DNA from: Tissierella sp032104385
GTDB lineage: Bacteria > Bacillota > Clostridia > Tissierellales > Tissierellaceae
Reading direction: 5' to 3'
NCBI RefSeq assembly: GCF_032104385.1
Contig: NZ_DAMCHJ010000014.1
Coordinates: 1-60,623, forward strand
Length of the DNA: 60,623 nucleotides
This document shows, piece by piece, positions 25,331 to 34,891 of this stretch. Position numbers and translations under genes: made by a program. The notes beneath the pieces are model-generated. The model did not search any database and was not told where the DNA came from. It was given only the letters and a program-made list of their open reading frames with translations. Each line of letters begins with the position of its first letter. The first letter of the stretch is position 1.

Positions 25331-26332
25331 ATGGAAAAACTATTAGAAGTCAAAAACTTATCTGTATCTTTTAAGACATTCTTTGGAGAGGTAGAGGCCG
25401 TTCGTAATATTAGTTTTGATGTAGGAAAATCACAGACTGTAGCCATTGTTGGAGAATCTGGATGTGGAAAAAGTGTTACTGCCAACTCCATAATGCAATT
25501 ACTACCTATGCCGCCTGCTTTCTTTAAAAATGGAGAAATAATATTTGATGGCACTGATTTATTAAAAAAATCAGATAAAGAAATGCAAGCTATTCGTGGC
25601 AATGAGATTTCCATGGTATTCCAAGATCCTATGACCTCTTTGAACCCAACTATGAAAATTGGAAAGCAAATTGTTGAAGGTCTTGTTAAGCATCAAAGAT
25701 TATCTAAAGATGATGCAAAGAAAAAAGCCATAGAAATGCTAAATCTAGTAGCAGTACCTCAACCTGAAAAAAGAATTAACCAATATCCACACGAGTTTTC
25801 TGGTGGTATGAGACAAAGAGTAATGATAGCCCTTGCAATGGTATCTACTCCAAAATTATTGATTGCTGATGAGCCTACTACTGCCCTTGACGTTACAGTA
25901 CAAGCTCAGATTCTAGAACTTATGAAGGAAATACAGCAAAAATTATCCATGTCAATTATACTAATCACCCATGATTTGGGAATTGTAGCAGATATGAGTG
26001 ATAAAGTAATAGTTATGTATGCAGGACAAATTTTAGAGGAAGGATTTACGGATGAAATATTTAAAGCTCCAAAGCATCCTTATACTAAGAAACTTTTAGC
26101 TTCTGTTCCTCGTTTAGACATGTCTAGGAATGAGCCTCTTCACTCAATTGAAGGGACACCACCTGATTTATATATTCCGCCTAAAGGATGTTCCTTCTAC
26201 GATAGATGTGATCATGCAATGAAAGTTTGCAAGGAATATATGCCTGAATTTGATAATCACAGCGGAACCCATAAAAGTCGTTGTTGGCTAAATCATCCAA
26301 TGGCAAAAGTTTCTGAAGGGAGAGAAAGCTAA
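25331..26332 (+). CDS. oppD: Oligopeptide ABC transporter ATPase OppD
   Basis: One of two ATPases driving the Opp importer. Walker A GESGCGKS is at about 42-49, the signature FSGGMRQRVMIALAM follows and Walker B is LLIADEPTTALD. The C-terminal oligopeptide/dipeptide extension holds a CSFYDRCDHAMKVC cluster whose cysteines bind an iron-sulphur cluster in several homologues. The stop codon overlaps the oppF start. Confidence 0.95.
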   Translation: MEKLLEVKNLSVSFKTFFGEVEAVRNISFDVGKSQTVAIVGESGCGKSVTANSIMQLLPMPPAFFKNGEIIFDGTDLLKKSDKEMQAIRGNEISMVFQDPMTSLNPTMKIGKQIVEGLVKHQRLSKDDAKKKAIEMLNLVAVPQPEKRINQYPHEFSGGMRQRVMIALAMVSTPKLLIADEPTTALDVTVQAQILELMKEIQQKLSMSIILITHDLGIVADMSDKVIVMYAGQILEEGFTDEIFKAPKHPYTKKLLASVPRLDMSRNEPLHSIEGTPPDLYIPPKGCSFYDRCDHAMKVCKEYMPEFDNHSGTHKSRCWLNHPMAKVSEGRES

Positions 26333-27294
26333 TGGTAGAACCTTTAATATCTGCAAGAAATATTAAGAAACATTTTGACGTAGGGGAAGGAATGCTAAAG
26401 GCCGTAGATGGCATTAGCTTTGATATATATCCTGGAGAAACCTTCGGATTAGTTGGAGAATCTGGATGTGGAAAATCTACTGCAGGTAGAACCATTATAA
26501 GACTATATGAACCTACAGACGGAGAATTAATATTTAATGGAAAGAACGTCTATAGTCTTTCCCACCGTGAAATGCAGGAAGTTAGAAAGAATTTTCAAAT
26601 GATATTTCAAGACCCCTACGCTTCTCTAAACCCTAGGATGACTGTAGAGGAAATAGTTGCAGAGCCACTAGATATTCATCACGCTTATAAAAATAAAGAA
26701 GAACGTAAAGAAAGAGTCGTAGAATTATTGAAATTAGTAGGATTAAACGAAGAACATTCAATGCGTTTCCCCCACGAATTTTCTGGTGGTCAAAGACAAA
26801 GAATTGGAATTGCAAGAGCATTGGCATTGAATCCAAAATTTATAGTTTGTGACGAACCTATTTCAGCTCTAGATGTATCAATCCAAGCCCAAGTAGTAAA
26901 CCTATTAAAGGAATTGCAGGAAAAACTAGGTCTAACCTATATGTTTATAGCCCATGATTTATCCATGGTAAGATATATATCTGATAGGGTTGGTGTAATG
27001 TATCTAGGTCATATGATGGAATTGGCTCCATCGGAGGAATTATATGAAAATCCAATCCATCCATATACAAAGGCTTTATTATCAGCAATACCAATACCAA
27101 ATCCCGAAATTCAAAGATCTAGACATAGGATAATGCTGGAAGGCGATGTGCCAAGTCCAATCAATCCTAAAGAAGGCTGTAGATTTGTGGATAGATGCTC
27201 CTATGCCATAGATAAATGTAGAGAGGCAACCCCTATGTTTGAAGAAATAAAACCAAATCATTTTGTAGCTTGTCATAGGGGAAGAGAGTTATAA
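26332..27294 (+). CDS. oppF: Oligopeptide ABC transporter ATPase OppF
   Basis: Second ATPase of the Opp importer and last gene of the operon, 320 aa. Walker A GESGCGKST, signature FSGGQRQRIGIARAL and Walker B FIVCDEPISALD are intact. The C-terminal extension has the cysteine cluster GCRFVDRCSYAIDKC. A strong bidirectional terminator starts 14 nt after the stop. Confidence 0.95.
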   Translation: MVEPLISARNIKKHFDVGEGMLKAVDGISFDIYPGETFGLVGESGCGKSTAGRTIIRLYEPTDGELIFNGKNVYSLSHREMQEVRKNFQMIFQDPYASLNPRMTVEEIVAEPLDIHHAYKNKEERKERVVELLKLVGLNEEHSMRFPHEFSGGQRQRIGIARALALNPKFIVCDEPISALDVSIQAQVVNLLKELQEKLGLTYMFIAHDLSMVRYISDRVGVMYLGHMMELAPSEELYENPIHPYTKALLSAIPIPNPEIQRSRHRIMLEGDVPSPINPKEGCRFVDRCSYAIDKCREATPMFEEIKPNHFVACHRGREL

Positions 27295-27308
27295 GAACTG
27301 AAAATTAA

Positions 27309-27354
27309 AAGAGATAAAAGAAACGATGCTTTGCATCGTTTCTCTTTATCTCTT
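27309..27354. terminator. Bidirectional terminator between oppF and murJ
   Basis: A stem of about 20 bp with one bulge: AAGAGATAAA, AGAAACGATGC, loop TTT, then the complement. It overlaps the last codons of the murJ homologue. Confidence 0.85.
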
Positions 27355-28875
27355 GAATATAACACCTAGTTCCTTTACTTTAAATACAATACATAAAATA
27401 AAATATACTACTGCCCCAACTACTACTGATACTAATAATAACAACATTTTCATGACTTTTGTAGTTGCTATTATAGCTCCTAGTTTATAGTATATTAAAA
27501 AAACTACAACTCCCATACATAATGAAGCTGCAAAGGTTTTTATAAAACAAATTAAATATTTAATTAGACCTATTGAACCGATTTTTCTCCTAAGACTTAA
27601 AAACAGCATAATAGTAGTTACAGTTGCTGATATACTTGTAGCTAATGCTAAACCCATATGCGCCATAGGTTTTATTAGTAGTAAATTTAATACTAAGTTT
27701 ATAATCACTGCTACCATGCCATTTATCATAGGTGTTTTAGTGTCTTGTAGTGAATAATATACTCTATTAAGCATTAAACGCAAGGATGAGCCTACTAATC
27801 CTATAGAATAATATATAAGTGCCTGACTAGTCATATAGGTCGCTAACTCATCAAAAGCATTTCTTTGAAAAAATAAGTACACCATAGGTTCTGCTAATAT
27901 CAAAAGTCCTATTGTAGCTGGTACAGTTATAATAAGTATAATATTAATCCCACGTCCCAAAATTTCCTTTACCTTTTCATTGTCATTTTGTGAAAATGCC
28001 TGGGATAGCATTGGAAATATTACTGTAGTTATAGCCATTATAAACACTGCTATGACCATATCATTGACCTTAGAAGCATAACTAAGAGCTGATATACTAC
28101 CTTCTATTAATCCCGATGCCAAAGTCTTATCTATAATTACATTTATCTGCTGTACTGCGGAGCCAATAAGTACTGGAAGTATTAAAACCATTGCCTTATT
28201 TAAGTATCTATCTTTTAAGTTTATCTCAAGTTTATATCTATAGCCCATATGTCTAACTGCAGGTACCAATATTAGAAATTGAGCAAATGCAGCTATTACG
28301 GATATTATCATTAAGGTAACCACACTAGAATCCTTTGCAAAGAAAAATAAATAAATTAAAAATACAAAATTATATGGTAAACCTGATATAGCTGGCGGTC
28401 CAAATATTTGACTGCTATGAAGTAATCCTGAAAATATATATGTAAATCCTAAAAATATTGCTATTGGAAGCCCTACCCTATTTAGCTTTACTGCCAAGTC
28501 AAATTGCTCACCTTGAAAGCCTTTTGCTAATATCTTAATAATTGCAGGTGAAAATATATAGCCTAGTACAACTATAAATATGGTAATTATCAGTACTATA
28601 TTAAAAATATTATTCAAATATTTTAATTTCCCCTTTCTACCATATTTCTCTCCTATTTCAGAAAATATTGGTATCAATGTAGTATTTAGGGCAGCACCTA
28701 ACGTTCCCATTATAATTACAGTAGCTGTTATAGCTACAAAATAGGTATCTGTTTCCATACCTGAACCAAATCTATTGGCTATCATAACCTCTCGAATAAA
28801 CCCTAAAGCCTTAGATATTAATGTAAATATGGATATCATTGCTGCTGATTGTGCAAGTTCTCGTTTTTTACTCAT
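27346..28875 (-). CDS. murJ: Lipid II flippase, MurJ/MviN family
   Basis: Polytopic membrane protein of the MOP superfamily, thought to move lipid II across the membrane for wall synthesis. It has fourteen hydrophobic segments in about 509 aa. The N-terminal signature is MISIFTLISKALGFIREVMIANRFG. I chose the ATG at 28873-28875 with AGGTG 6 nt before it, rather than the GTG three codons upstream. It stands alone between two terminators, so it is probably monocistronic. A related role, such as export of another lipid-linked precursor, cannot be excluded. Confidence 0.9.
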   Translation of the reverse strand: MSKKRELAQSAAMISIFTLISKALGFIREVMIANRFGSGMETDTYFVAITATVIIMGTLGAALNTTLIPIFSEIGEKYGRKGKLKYLNNIFNIVLIITIFIVVLGYIFSPAIIKILAKGFQGEQFDLAVKLNRVGLPIAIFLGFTYIFSGLLHSSQIFGPPAISGLPYNFVFLIYLFFFAKDSSVVTLMIISVIAAFAQFLILVPAVRHMGYRYKLEINLKDRYLNKAMVLILPVLIGSAVQQINVIIDKTLASGLIEGSISALSYASKVNDMVIAVFIMAITTVIFPMLSQAFSQNDNEKVKEILGRGINIILIITVPATIGLLILAEPMVYLFFQRNAFDELATYMTSQALIYYSIGLVGSSLRLMLNRVYYSLQDTKTPMINGMVAVIINLVLNLLLIKPMAHMGLALATSISATVTTIMLFLSLRRKIGSIGLIKYLICFIKTFAASLCMGVVVFLIYYKLGAIIATTKVMKMLLLLVSVVVGAVVYFILCIVFKVKELGVIFKR

Positions 28876-28976
28876 TATATTCACCTTTTCACCCTATCTT
28901 ATATTTATAATAATTGTATCAAAAATGTTTATTAGTGTCATCTGTTATCTCTTTTATATTAATAGCCTATAATATA

Positions 28977-29011
28977 AAAAAGCAATCTATTTAATTGATA
29001 GATTGCTTTTT
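28977..29011 (-). terminator. Terminator of the SLH-PrcB gene
   Basis: AAAAAGCAATCTAT pairs with its complement (14 bp) around a 7-nt loop, followed on the minus strand by a T run. The stem overlaps the stop codon of the gene. Confidence 0.85.
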
Positions 29012-29856
29012 AATCCTTCTATAGTAAATACATAAGGAGTACCTATTAATTTATTCTTATCAATTTCTATAGTCATGGTTTTATAAGTAATAACCTGCAG
29101 CTGCATACTGTCTGCCTTTGGTGGTATAATGTTTAGATATACTTTATATCCATCTTTATGCCTTAATATTTTATCAACATCTAAGGAATATCCTGGCGTT
29201 GGAAATTCTTTAGTAATAGTGACTAATACATTGTCCGTTCCTTCCTTTACTACTATAGCTTCCTCTCCATTATAAGACTGAGCTATTCCTGCAATATTAA
29301 ATGATATTTCCTTTATTCCCCTCATCTCTTCTAATACTCCTTTCAATCTTTGCAAGATTATTATGGCTTCAGCCTGAGTAACCTTTCTATCTGGTGCAAA
29401 ATTTATACTTGAAACACCATTGATAATCTTCAAATTAAATAATACTCTTAGTAATTCTATGCTATCTTTATTCATAGTATTAATATCTTGGAAAGGAAGT
29501 TCTTGATTTTCATATTTTATTGTATCTATAGATATTAATTTGTTACCAATTATATCTACTAATTCTTTCCTAGTTAAAGGTTCATATATACCAATATTAT
29601 TTGTAATTTCATCTAATCCATAATCCTTAAATAAAGATGCTAAAGACAATGTAAAATCTTTCTTAGAAATATTATCCTCAGGATTAAGTTTATTAAATTT
29701 GTCCTTGGCTAAATAGGGGAAATAATAAGCCACAAAGTCCTTTTCAATAAGATCCTTAGACCAATGATTAATTAATTTATCATCAATACTAGCAAAAGCG
29801 AATACATTTGTAGAAAGAATCAGTAATATTACAACCATAGATACCAACTTTTTCAT
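28987..29856 (-). CDS. SLH-domain protein with C-terminal PrcB-like domain
   Basis: Exported wall-associated protein. I start at the ATG at 29856 because a clear signal peptide follows (KKLVSMVVILLILSTNVFAFA) and GGGGATGA precedes it. The longer reading adds 24 residues before the signal and is rejected. Residues about 25-180 hold two to three SLH-like modules (one is GVSSINFAPDRKVTQAEAIIIL). Residues about 190-285 match the PrcB_C type of domain, with FPTPGYSLDVDKI and YKVYLNIIPP. In Treponema PrcB stabilises a surface protease, so a chaperone-like role is possible. The partner is unknown. Confidence 0.75.
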   Translation of the reverse strand: MKKLVSMVVILLILSTNVFAFASIDDKLINHWSKDLIEKDFVAYYFPYLAKDKFNKLNPEDNISKKDFTLSLASLFKDYGLDEITNNIGIYEPLTRKELVDIIGNKLISIDTIKYENQELPFQDINTMNKDSIELLRVLFNLKIINGVSSINFAPDRKVTQAEAIIILQRLKGVLEEMRGIKEISFNIAGIAQSYNGEEAIVVKEGTDNVLVTITKEFPTPGYSLDVDKILRHKDGYKVYLNIIPPKADSMQLQVITYKTMTIEIDKNKLIGTPYVFTIEGLKSNLSIK

Positions 29857-30004
29857 GTAATCATCCCCTTTTAAATTTAGTGAATAACTAATAGTTATAA
29901 AAATTAAAGACCTAATAGCTTGACCCAAAACTATTCACTCTTCACCATTAATTAATATTATATCCTAATAAAGTAAAAAAGTAGTTACATTATGATTACA
30001 AAAC

Positions 30005-30049
30005 AATAACTTCACTTTTTGGTGCCAGGCACCAAAAAATGAAGTTATT
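30005..30049 (-). repeat. RAYT-type palindrome copy 2, terminator of livF
   Basis: A 22-bp inverted repeat around a central A with one mismatch (C opposite A, a G-U pair on the other strand). The core is GGTGCCAGGCACC. It lies 25 nt past the livF stop and is followed on the minus strand by TTGTTTTGT. Confidence 0.85.
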
Positions 30050-30074
30050 CTCAATATTCACTATTAATTAGCTT

Positions 30075-30788
30075 TTACTTCGCTTCTCCTAAATATGCTG
30101 CTTGTACTTTTTCATCATTTAACAATTCTTGTCCTGGGCCTTCAAGCACTAAAGAACCTGTTTCAAGAACATAGGCATAGTCAGCTATTTCTAACGCCTT
30201 CTTTGCATTCTGCTCAACTAATAATATTGTATTCCCTTGACTGTGAATTTCCTTTATAATATCAAATATATCTTTTACTAATAATGGTGCTAATCCCAAT
30301 GAAGGCTCATCTAACATAAGTACCTTAGGTCTTATCATTAAAGCTCTTCCTACTGCAAGCATCTGCTGTTCTCCACCAGAAAGTGTTCCTGATTTTTGCC
30401 AAGACCTTTCCTTTAATCTAGGAAATAGCTCATATACCTTATCTATATCCTTCTTTATCTCTGGCATATCACATCTTGTATAGGCTCCAAGAATTAGATT
30501 TTCCTCTACCGTAAGATTTGCAAATACCCTTCTTCCCTCAGGAGATAGAGCTATACCCTTTTTTACTATTTCCATAGTCTTAAGATTAGTTAAATCATCT
30601 CCATCATATTCAACTTTCCCATCTTCCTTTTTTACTAAATTCATTATAGCCCTTAGGGTGGAAGATTTTCCTGCTCCATTTGCACCTATTAAAGTAACTA
30701 TTTTATTTTCTTCAATATTAATATTTATACCTCTTAAGGCCTTAATTCCTCCATAACTAACATGAAGATTTTTTATAGTAAGCATCAT
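30075..30788 (-). CDS. livF: Branched-chain amino acid ABC transporter ATPase LivF
   Basis: One of two ATPases of the Liv importer, 237 aa. Walker A GANGAGKSS, signature LSGGEQQMLAVGRAL, Walker B LMLDEPSLGLAP. It overlaps livG by 4 nt (ATGA) and is the last gene of livJHMGF. The palindromic element after its stop likely ends the transcript. Confidence 0.95.
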   Translation of the reverse strand: MMLTIKNLHVSYGGIKALRGININIEENKIVTLIGANGAGKSSTLRAIMNLVKKEDGKVEYDGDDLTNLKTMEIVKKGIALSPEGRRVFANLTVEENLILGAYTRCDMPEIKKDIDKVYELFPRLKERSWQKSGTLSGGEQQMLAVGRALMIRPKVLMLDEPSLGLAPLLVKDIFDIIKEIHSQGNTILLVEQNAKKALEIADYAYVLETGSLVLEGPGQELLNDEKVQAAYLGEAK

Positions 30789-31552
30789 TCCACCCCCAAA
30801 TACGCTTCAATAACTTTAGTATTACTTTGGATTTCTCCTGGATTGCCTTCTGCAATTAAAGTTCCATGGTCTAATACAAATATCTTTTCGCAAATACCCA
30901 TAACAACTTCCATATGATGCTCTATTAAAAATATAGTTAAATCGAATTCTTTCTTTATATCCCCTATAAACTCCATTAGCTCTTGAGTTTCTTGAGGATT
31001 CATTCCCGCTGCTGGTTCATCTAGGAGTAATAGTTTAGGATCTGTTGCTAAAGCTCTAGCTATCTCTAATCTTCTCTGCTTACCATAGGGTAGAGAAAAT
31101 GCCTTTTCATCCTTTTCATCATATAGCTCAACTTTCTGCAACAAATACTTGGCTTTTTCCATTATCTCTTTTTCTTCCTTACTATAATTGGGCAATCTTA
31201 ATACGGAGGAAAATATATCGGATTTAAGCCTTAAATGCCCACCTATAAATACATTATCAAGAACCGATAATTCTTTGAATAATCTAATATTTTGGAAGGT
31301 ACGACATATTCCTAAATGTGCTATTTGATCTGGTCTAAGGTTTGATATTACCTTCTCATTTCCTTCTGGATTAAAAATAACTTGTCCCTCTGTTGGTCTA
31401 TATACACCTGTAACCACATTAAATACAGTAGTCTTTCCTGCACCATTAGGTCCTATTAGTCCTACTATTTCTCCGTCTTTAATATCTGCTGTAAATTTAT
31501 TTACTGCAACAACCCCGCCAAATCTCATAGTTACATTATCAATTTTTAGCAT
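30785..31552 (-). CDS. livG: Branched-chain amino acid ABC transporter ATPase LivG
   Basis: Partner ATPase of LivF, 255 aa. Walker A GPNGAGKTT, signature-region LPYGKQRRLEIARAL (a Y-G-K-Q variant normal for LivG), Walker B LLLLDEPAAGMNP. It overlaps the end of livM by 14 nt. Confidence 0.95.
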   Translation of the reverse strand: MLKIDNVTMRFGGVVAVNKFTADIKDGEIVGLIGPNGAGKTTVFNVVTGVYRPTEGQVIFNPEGNEKVISNLRPDQIAHLGICRTFQNIRLFKELSVLDNVFIGGHLRLKSDIFSSVLRLPNYSKEEKEIMEKAKYLLQKVELYDEKDEKAFSLPYGKQRRLEIARALATDPKLLLLDEPAAGMNPQETQELMEFIGDIKKEFDLTIFLIEHHMEVVMGICEKIFVLDHGTLIAEGNPGEIQSNTKVIEAYLGVE

Positions 31553-32600
31553 ATTTACCCCTCACTTTCCCTAGGGCATTCTTTATGAACCCATCCTTTT
31601 TAAATATAACTACTAACATTAAAATAAGTGAAAATACTACCATTCTAAGCCCTGGTAGTGCAGGGGTTGTCATAAATCCCAAATTCATAGGTTCGTCTAA
31701 GAATCTAAGGGCTTCCATTGCTATAGTTATTATTATTGCCGCTATGGCTGTACCATTAATATTTCCCATGCCACCTAATACTACCATTAGTAGAATATTA
31801 AAAGTGAGGGCAAATTTAAATAAAGTCGGGTCTATTGTTCCTAAAGATGCTGCTAAAAGACCTCCCCCAACTCCAGCTAAAAAAGAACCAATAGTAAAAC
31901 TCATTACCTTATGTTTAAATAAATTGATTCCCATGGATCTAGCTGCAATCTCATCTTCACGAATTGCCTTAAATGCCTTACCATAACTACCCTTCATCAG
32001 CAATTTCATAAATACAATGGTAAGGATGGCTATACCCCAAGACCATAGAAGATTAACCTTTGGCTGCACTTTAAATATTTCTGCTAAGAAATCATTTGTA
32101 ATCTTTGGTATTCCCTTAAGCCCTAAAGAACCATTAGTTATACTTTGCATATTAATAATTACAACTCTAATAATCTCAGAAAAACCTAATGTAGCAATAG
32201 CCAAGTAATCATCAGTTAATTTTAAAACTGGAGCACCAATTAGAAATCCAAATAAGGCTGCCATAAGTCCTCCCATAATCAAGGCAAGAATAAATGGCAT
32301 ATTAAGATTTAAAAGAAATGGTGCCATTGGCTTCATGTAGAAATTCATTTCTTTGGCTGCTGTAGGCATAGTAAGAATCGCTACAGTATAGGCTCCTATT
32401 GCCATAAATCCAGCATGTCCTAAAGAAAATAGTCCTGTAAATCCATTGATTAAATTCATGCTTAGAGCAAGAATTATATAAATTCCACAAAGATTTATAA
32501 TTGTAACCTTGTAATTATCTAAGAAAATATTTAAAAAAATCAATCCTATTAAAACTATTCCTATCAATAATATATTAAAAAGTAATTTATTCTTCTTCAT
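31539..32600 (-). CDS. livM: Branched-chain amino acid ABC transporter permease LivM
   Basis: Membrane permease, 353 aa, with about nine to ten helices. The family motif GFTGLFSLGHAGFMAIGAYT near residue 53 and the ATPase-contact loop FKAIREDEIAARSMGINLFKHKVMSFTIG are conserved. It is encoded 3 nt after livH. Confidence 0.95.
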   Translation of the reverse strand: MKKNKLLFNILLIGIVLIGLIFLNIFLDNYKVTIINLCGIYIILALSMNLINGFTGLFSLGHAGFMAIGAYTVAILTMPTAAKEMNFYMKPMAPFLLNLNMPFILALIMGGLMAALFGFLIGAPVLKLTDDYLAIATLGFSEIIRVVIINMQSITNGSLGLKGIPKITNDFLAEIFKVQPKVNLLWSWGIAILTIVFMKLLMKGSYGKAFKAIREDEIAARSMGINLFKHKVMSFTIGSFLAGVGGGLLAASLGTIDPTLFKFALTFNILLMVVLGGMGNINGTAIAAIIITIAMEALRFLDEPMNLGFMTTPALPGLRMVVFSLILMLVVIFKKDGFIKNALGKVRGKYAKN

Positions 32601-32603
32601 AGG

Positions 32604-33497
32604 CTACACCTTCTCCGCTATTTTTTCTCCCATTAAACCTGTTGGTTTAACAAGGAGTATAACAATCAGTAGTACAAAGGCAAATGCATCCCTATATCCT
32701 GTTAACTGAGGTAAAAATGCTACAAGAAGTATTTCTCCTAGTCCTAGAATAAATCCACCTAGCACTGCACCAGTAATATCTCCTATGCCTCCAATTACTG
32801 CTGCTATAAAGCATTTAAGGCCAGGTAATACTCCCATATGAGGCATAAGCTGAGGATATTTTATTCCCCACATAATACCACCTACTGCTGCTAAAAAAGA
32901 ACCTATAAAGAAGGTTGTAGATATTATCCCGTTAATATTTATTCCCATTAAACTAGCTGCTTCATAATCCTTAGATAGTGCTCTCATTGCCATACCAGTT
33001 CTTGTTTTTTGAATGAAAAAATTTAAACCAATCAAAAGAATTACTGTAACTACTGGGATTACAAAGTTTACAAGAGAGATTGAAACTCCCCCCACATTTG
33101 CTATTTTATTAAAAATATCAGGGGTTGGGAAGGCCTTAGGCCTTCCACCAAATATCAATACACCTAGGTTTTGTAATAAAAATGATGCACCTATGGCTGA
33201 TATAAGAATTGTAATTCTCGGTGAACCCCTTAGAGGTTTATAAGCAAGTCTTTCTAAAAGCAATCCCAAAATTCCAGTAATGATTGCAACAAGTATAAAT
33301 ACTATATACCAAGGTATTGAAGTATATGTTATACCATAGAATGTTAAATAAACACCTAGCATAAAAATATCTCCATGGGCAAAGTTTATTAATCTTAATA
33401 TCCCATAAACCATAGTATATCCAATGGCAATTAGAGCATAAAGACTTCCTAATGAAATACCATTAGCCATATGTTGTGCAAACTCTTGTATGCTCAT
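32604..33497 (-). CDS. livH: Branched-chain amino acid ABC transporter permease LivH
   Basis: Second Liv permease, about 297 aa, with eight or nine helices and the motif RLINFAHGDIFMLGVYLTF. The ATG at 33497 has GGAGGAA 7 nt upstream. A GTG one codon earlier is the alternative start but is too close to the ribosome binding site. It follows livJ after about 23 nt. Confidence 0.95.
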   Translation of the reverse strand: MSIQEFAQHMANGISLGSLYALIAIGYTMVYGILRLINFAHGDIFMLGVYLTFYGITYTSIPWYIVFILVAIITGILGLLLERLAYKPLRGSPRITILISAIGASFLLQNLGVLIFGGRPKAFPTPDIFNKIANVGGVSISLVNFVIPVVTVILLIGLNFFIQKTRTGMAMRALSKDYEAASLMGININGIISTTFFIGSFLAAVGGIMWGIKYPQLMPHMGVLPGLKCFIAAVIGGIGDITGAVLGGFILGLGEILLVAFLPQLTGYRDAFAFVLLIVILLVKPTGLMGEKIAEKV

Positions 33498-33520
33498 CAC
33501 AATTCCTCCATTAATTTAAC

Positions 33521-34687
33521 TTATTTTATTGGCTCTACTGTTGTTAGATAAACGAACTTACCATCTTTTACTTGATTTATGACTGCAGATTTAACAGCAT
33601 CTCCATTCTCATCCAAAGTAATAGCTCCTGTTGAACCTATAAAATCCTTAGTTTCTGCAAGCTTTTCTTTTATAGCCACCGAATCAGCTGAACCAGCCTT
33701 TTCAATAGCATCTATAATTACCATATAAGCATCATAACCTAAAGCTGCAAAAGCGTTAGCATCTTTATTAAATTTAGCTTTATAGTCTTCTAAGAAAGTC
33801 TTAGATACTTCTGTTACAGGAGATTCCGAAGTAAAGTGTGTACTATATACTGCACCTTCTACTGCAGCACCACCTATATCTATAAACTCTGGAGCTTCCC
33901 AAGTGTCTCCCCCAAGAATTGGAACTGTAATACCTAAATCTCTTGCTTGTTTAATTAATAAAGCTGATTCACCATAATTTCCTGGTGCAAATATTACATC
34001 TGGATTTAAAGATTTTATATTAGTTAATTGAGCTGAGAAATCTTGATCTCCTGTATTATAAGAAGCTTTTCCAACTATAGAATCTTGAGAACCAGTTAAC
34101 TCTACAAACGCTTGCTCAAAATATGTGGAAAGTCCTACGGAGTAATCTTGTTGTACGTCTTGAATTATAGCAGCTTTACTTGCACCTAAATCGTTAAATG
34201 CATAATTAGCCATAACTGTACCTTGGAATGGATCAATAAAACATACTCTAAAATAATAATCATTATTTAAAGTAACAAGTGGATTAGTTGGTGAACAACC
34301 CACTGCTGGAACTTTGGCAGCCTTAACAATATCTCCTGCAGCCATAGATAATGAACTGCTATAACTACCTATAATTGCAACTACCTTATCCTTATCAATA
34401 AGACGAGATGCTGCATTTGCCGCCTCAACCTTATCTGACTTATTATCTACTATTACTAATTCTACTTTTTTACCTAATACTTCTCCTACTTTTTCATTAG
34501 CTAGCTTAATACCTTCTACTGTCATCTCTCCACCAGCTGCACTAGACCCTGTCATAGGCTCAAATACACCTATTTTAATAACATCACTACTGCTATCTGA
34601 ACCCGATGTTTCCTTGGTTCCGCATCCAGCTAGAGAGCCCAGGATTAAACTCACTGACAAAATCAATAAAAATACCTTTCTCTTCAT
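33521..34687 (-). CDS. livJ: Branched-chain amino acid ABC transporter substrate-binding lipoprotein
   Basis: Extracellular receptor of the Liv importer, 388 aa. The lipobox LAGC (Cys22) is followed by a Ser/Asp linker, and the Peripla_BP_6 fold begins IKIGVFEPMTGSSAAGGEMTVEGIKLA. The ligand-binding motif GSYSSSLSMAAGDI is present. The real ligand may be an amino acid or another small amide; sequence alone does not tell. A strong promoter lies upstream (34782-34810). Confidence 0.92.
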   Translation of the reverse strand: MKRKVFLLILSVSLILGSLAGCGTKETSGSDSSSDVIKIGVFEPMTGSSAAGGEMTVEGIKLANEKVGEVLGKKVELVIVDNKSDKVEAANAASRLIDKDKVVAIIGSYSSSLSMAAGDIVKAAKVPAVGCSPTNPLVTLNNDYYFRVCFIDPFQGTVMANYAFNDLGASKAAIIQDVQQDYSVGLSTYFEQAFVELTGSQDSIVGKASYNTGDQDFSAQLTNIKSLNPDVIFAPGNYGESALLIKQARDLGITVPILGGDTWEAPEFIDIGGAAVEGAVYSTHFTSESPVTEVSKTFLEDYKAKFNKDANAFAALGYDAYMVIIDAIEKAGSADSVAIKEKLAETKDFIGSTGAITLDENGDAVKSAVINQVKDGKFVYLTTVEPIK

Positions 34688-34781
34688 TCAAATTCCTCCC
34701 TTTTATTTTATTAAAGACATGAATTAAATGCCTCAAATACTTAATTATGCAGGAATTATTATGTCGCTTTTTCATTGTAAC

Positions 34782-34810
34782 ATTATAACACTTAGTTAGA
34801 ATAAAGTCAA
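34782..34810 (-). promoter_or_regulatory. liv operon promoter
   Basis: On the minus strand TTGACT (34805-34810), a 17-nt spacer and TATAAT (34782-34787). This is the best consensus promoter in the window, about 95 nt before livJ. Confidence 0.8.
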
Positions 34811-34841
34811 TTATGCAACTTTTTGAAATATTTAAACATAA

Positions 34842-34883
34842 GGACAAGTCTTCCGTTCCAGTTTTAGAGCGGAAGACTTGTCC
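34842..34883. repeat. Long stem-loop, 14-bp arms
   Basis: GGACAAGTCTTCCG (34842-34855) pairs perfectly with its complement (34870-34883) around a 14-nt loop that reads CTCTAAAACTGGAA on the minus strand. It lies 8 nt past the stop of the amidohydrolase gene but has no T run, so it is not a typical terminator. It is more GC-rich than its surroundings and looks like a dispersed palindromic repeat of a second type. Confidence 0.6.
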
Positions 34884-34891
34884 CTGTGTTC

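Noticed and set aside
29857..29928. Longer N-terminus of the SLH-PrcB protein
   Set aside because: The extra 24 residues would put a hydrophobic stretch before a canonical signal peptide. The ATG at 29856 has its own ribosome binding site and signal sequence.
33521..34687. Urea (Urt) transporter instead of Liv
   Set aside because: Although urea would fit the ureide context, the operon has the standard livJHMGF order, and the binding protein and permeases carry nothing that I can identify as Urt-specific.
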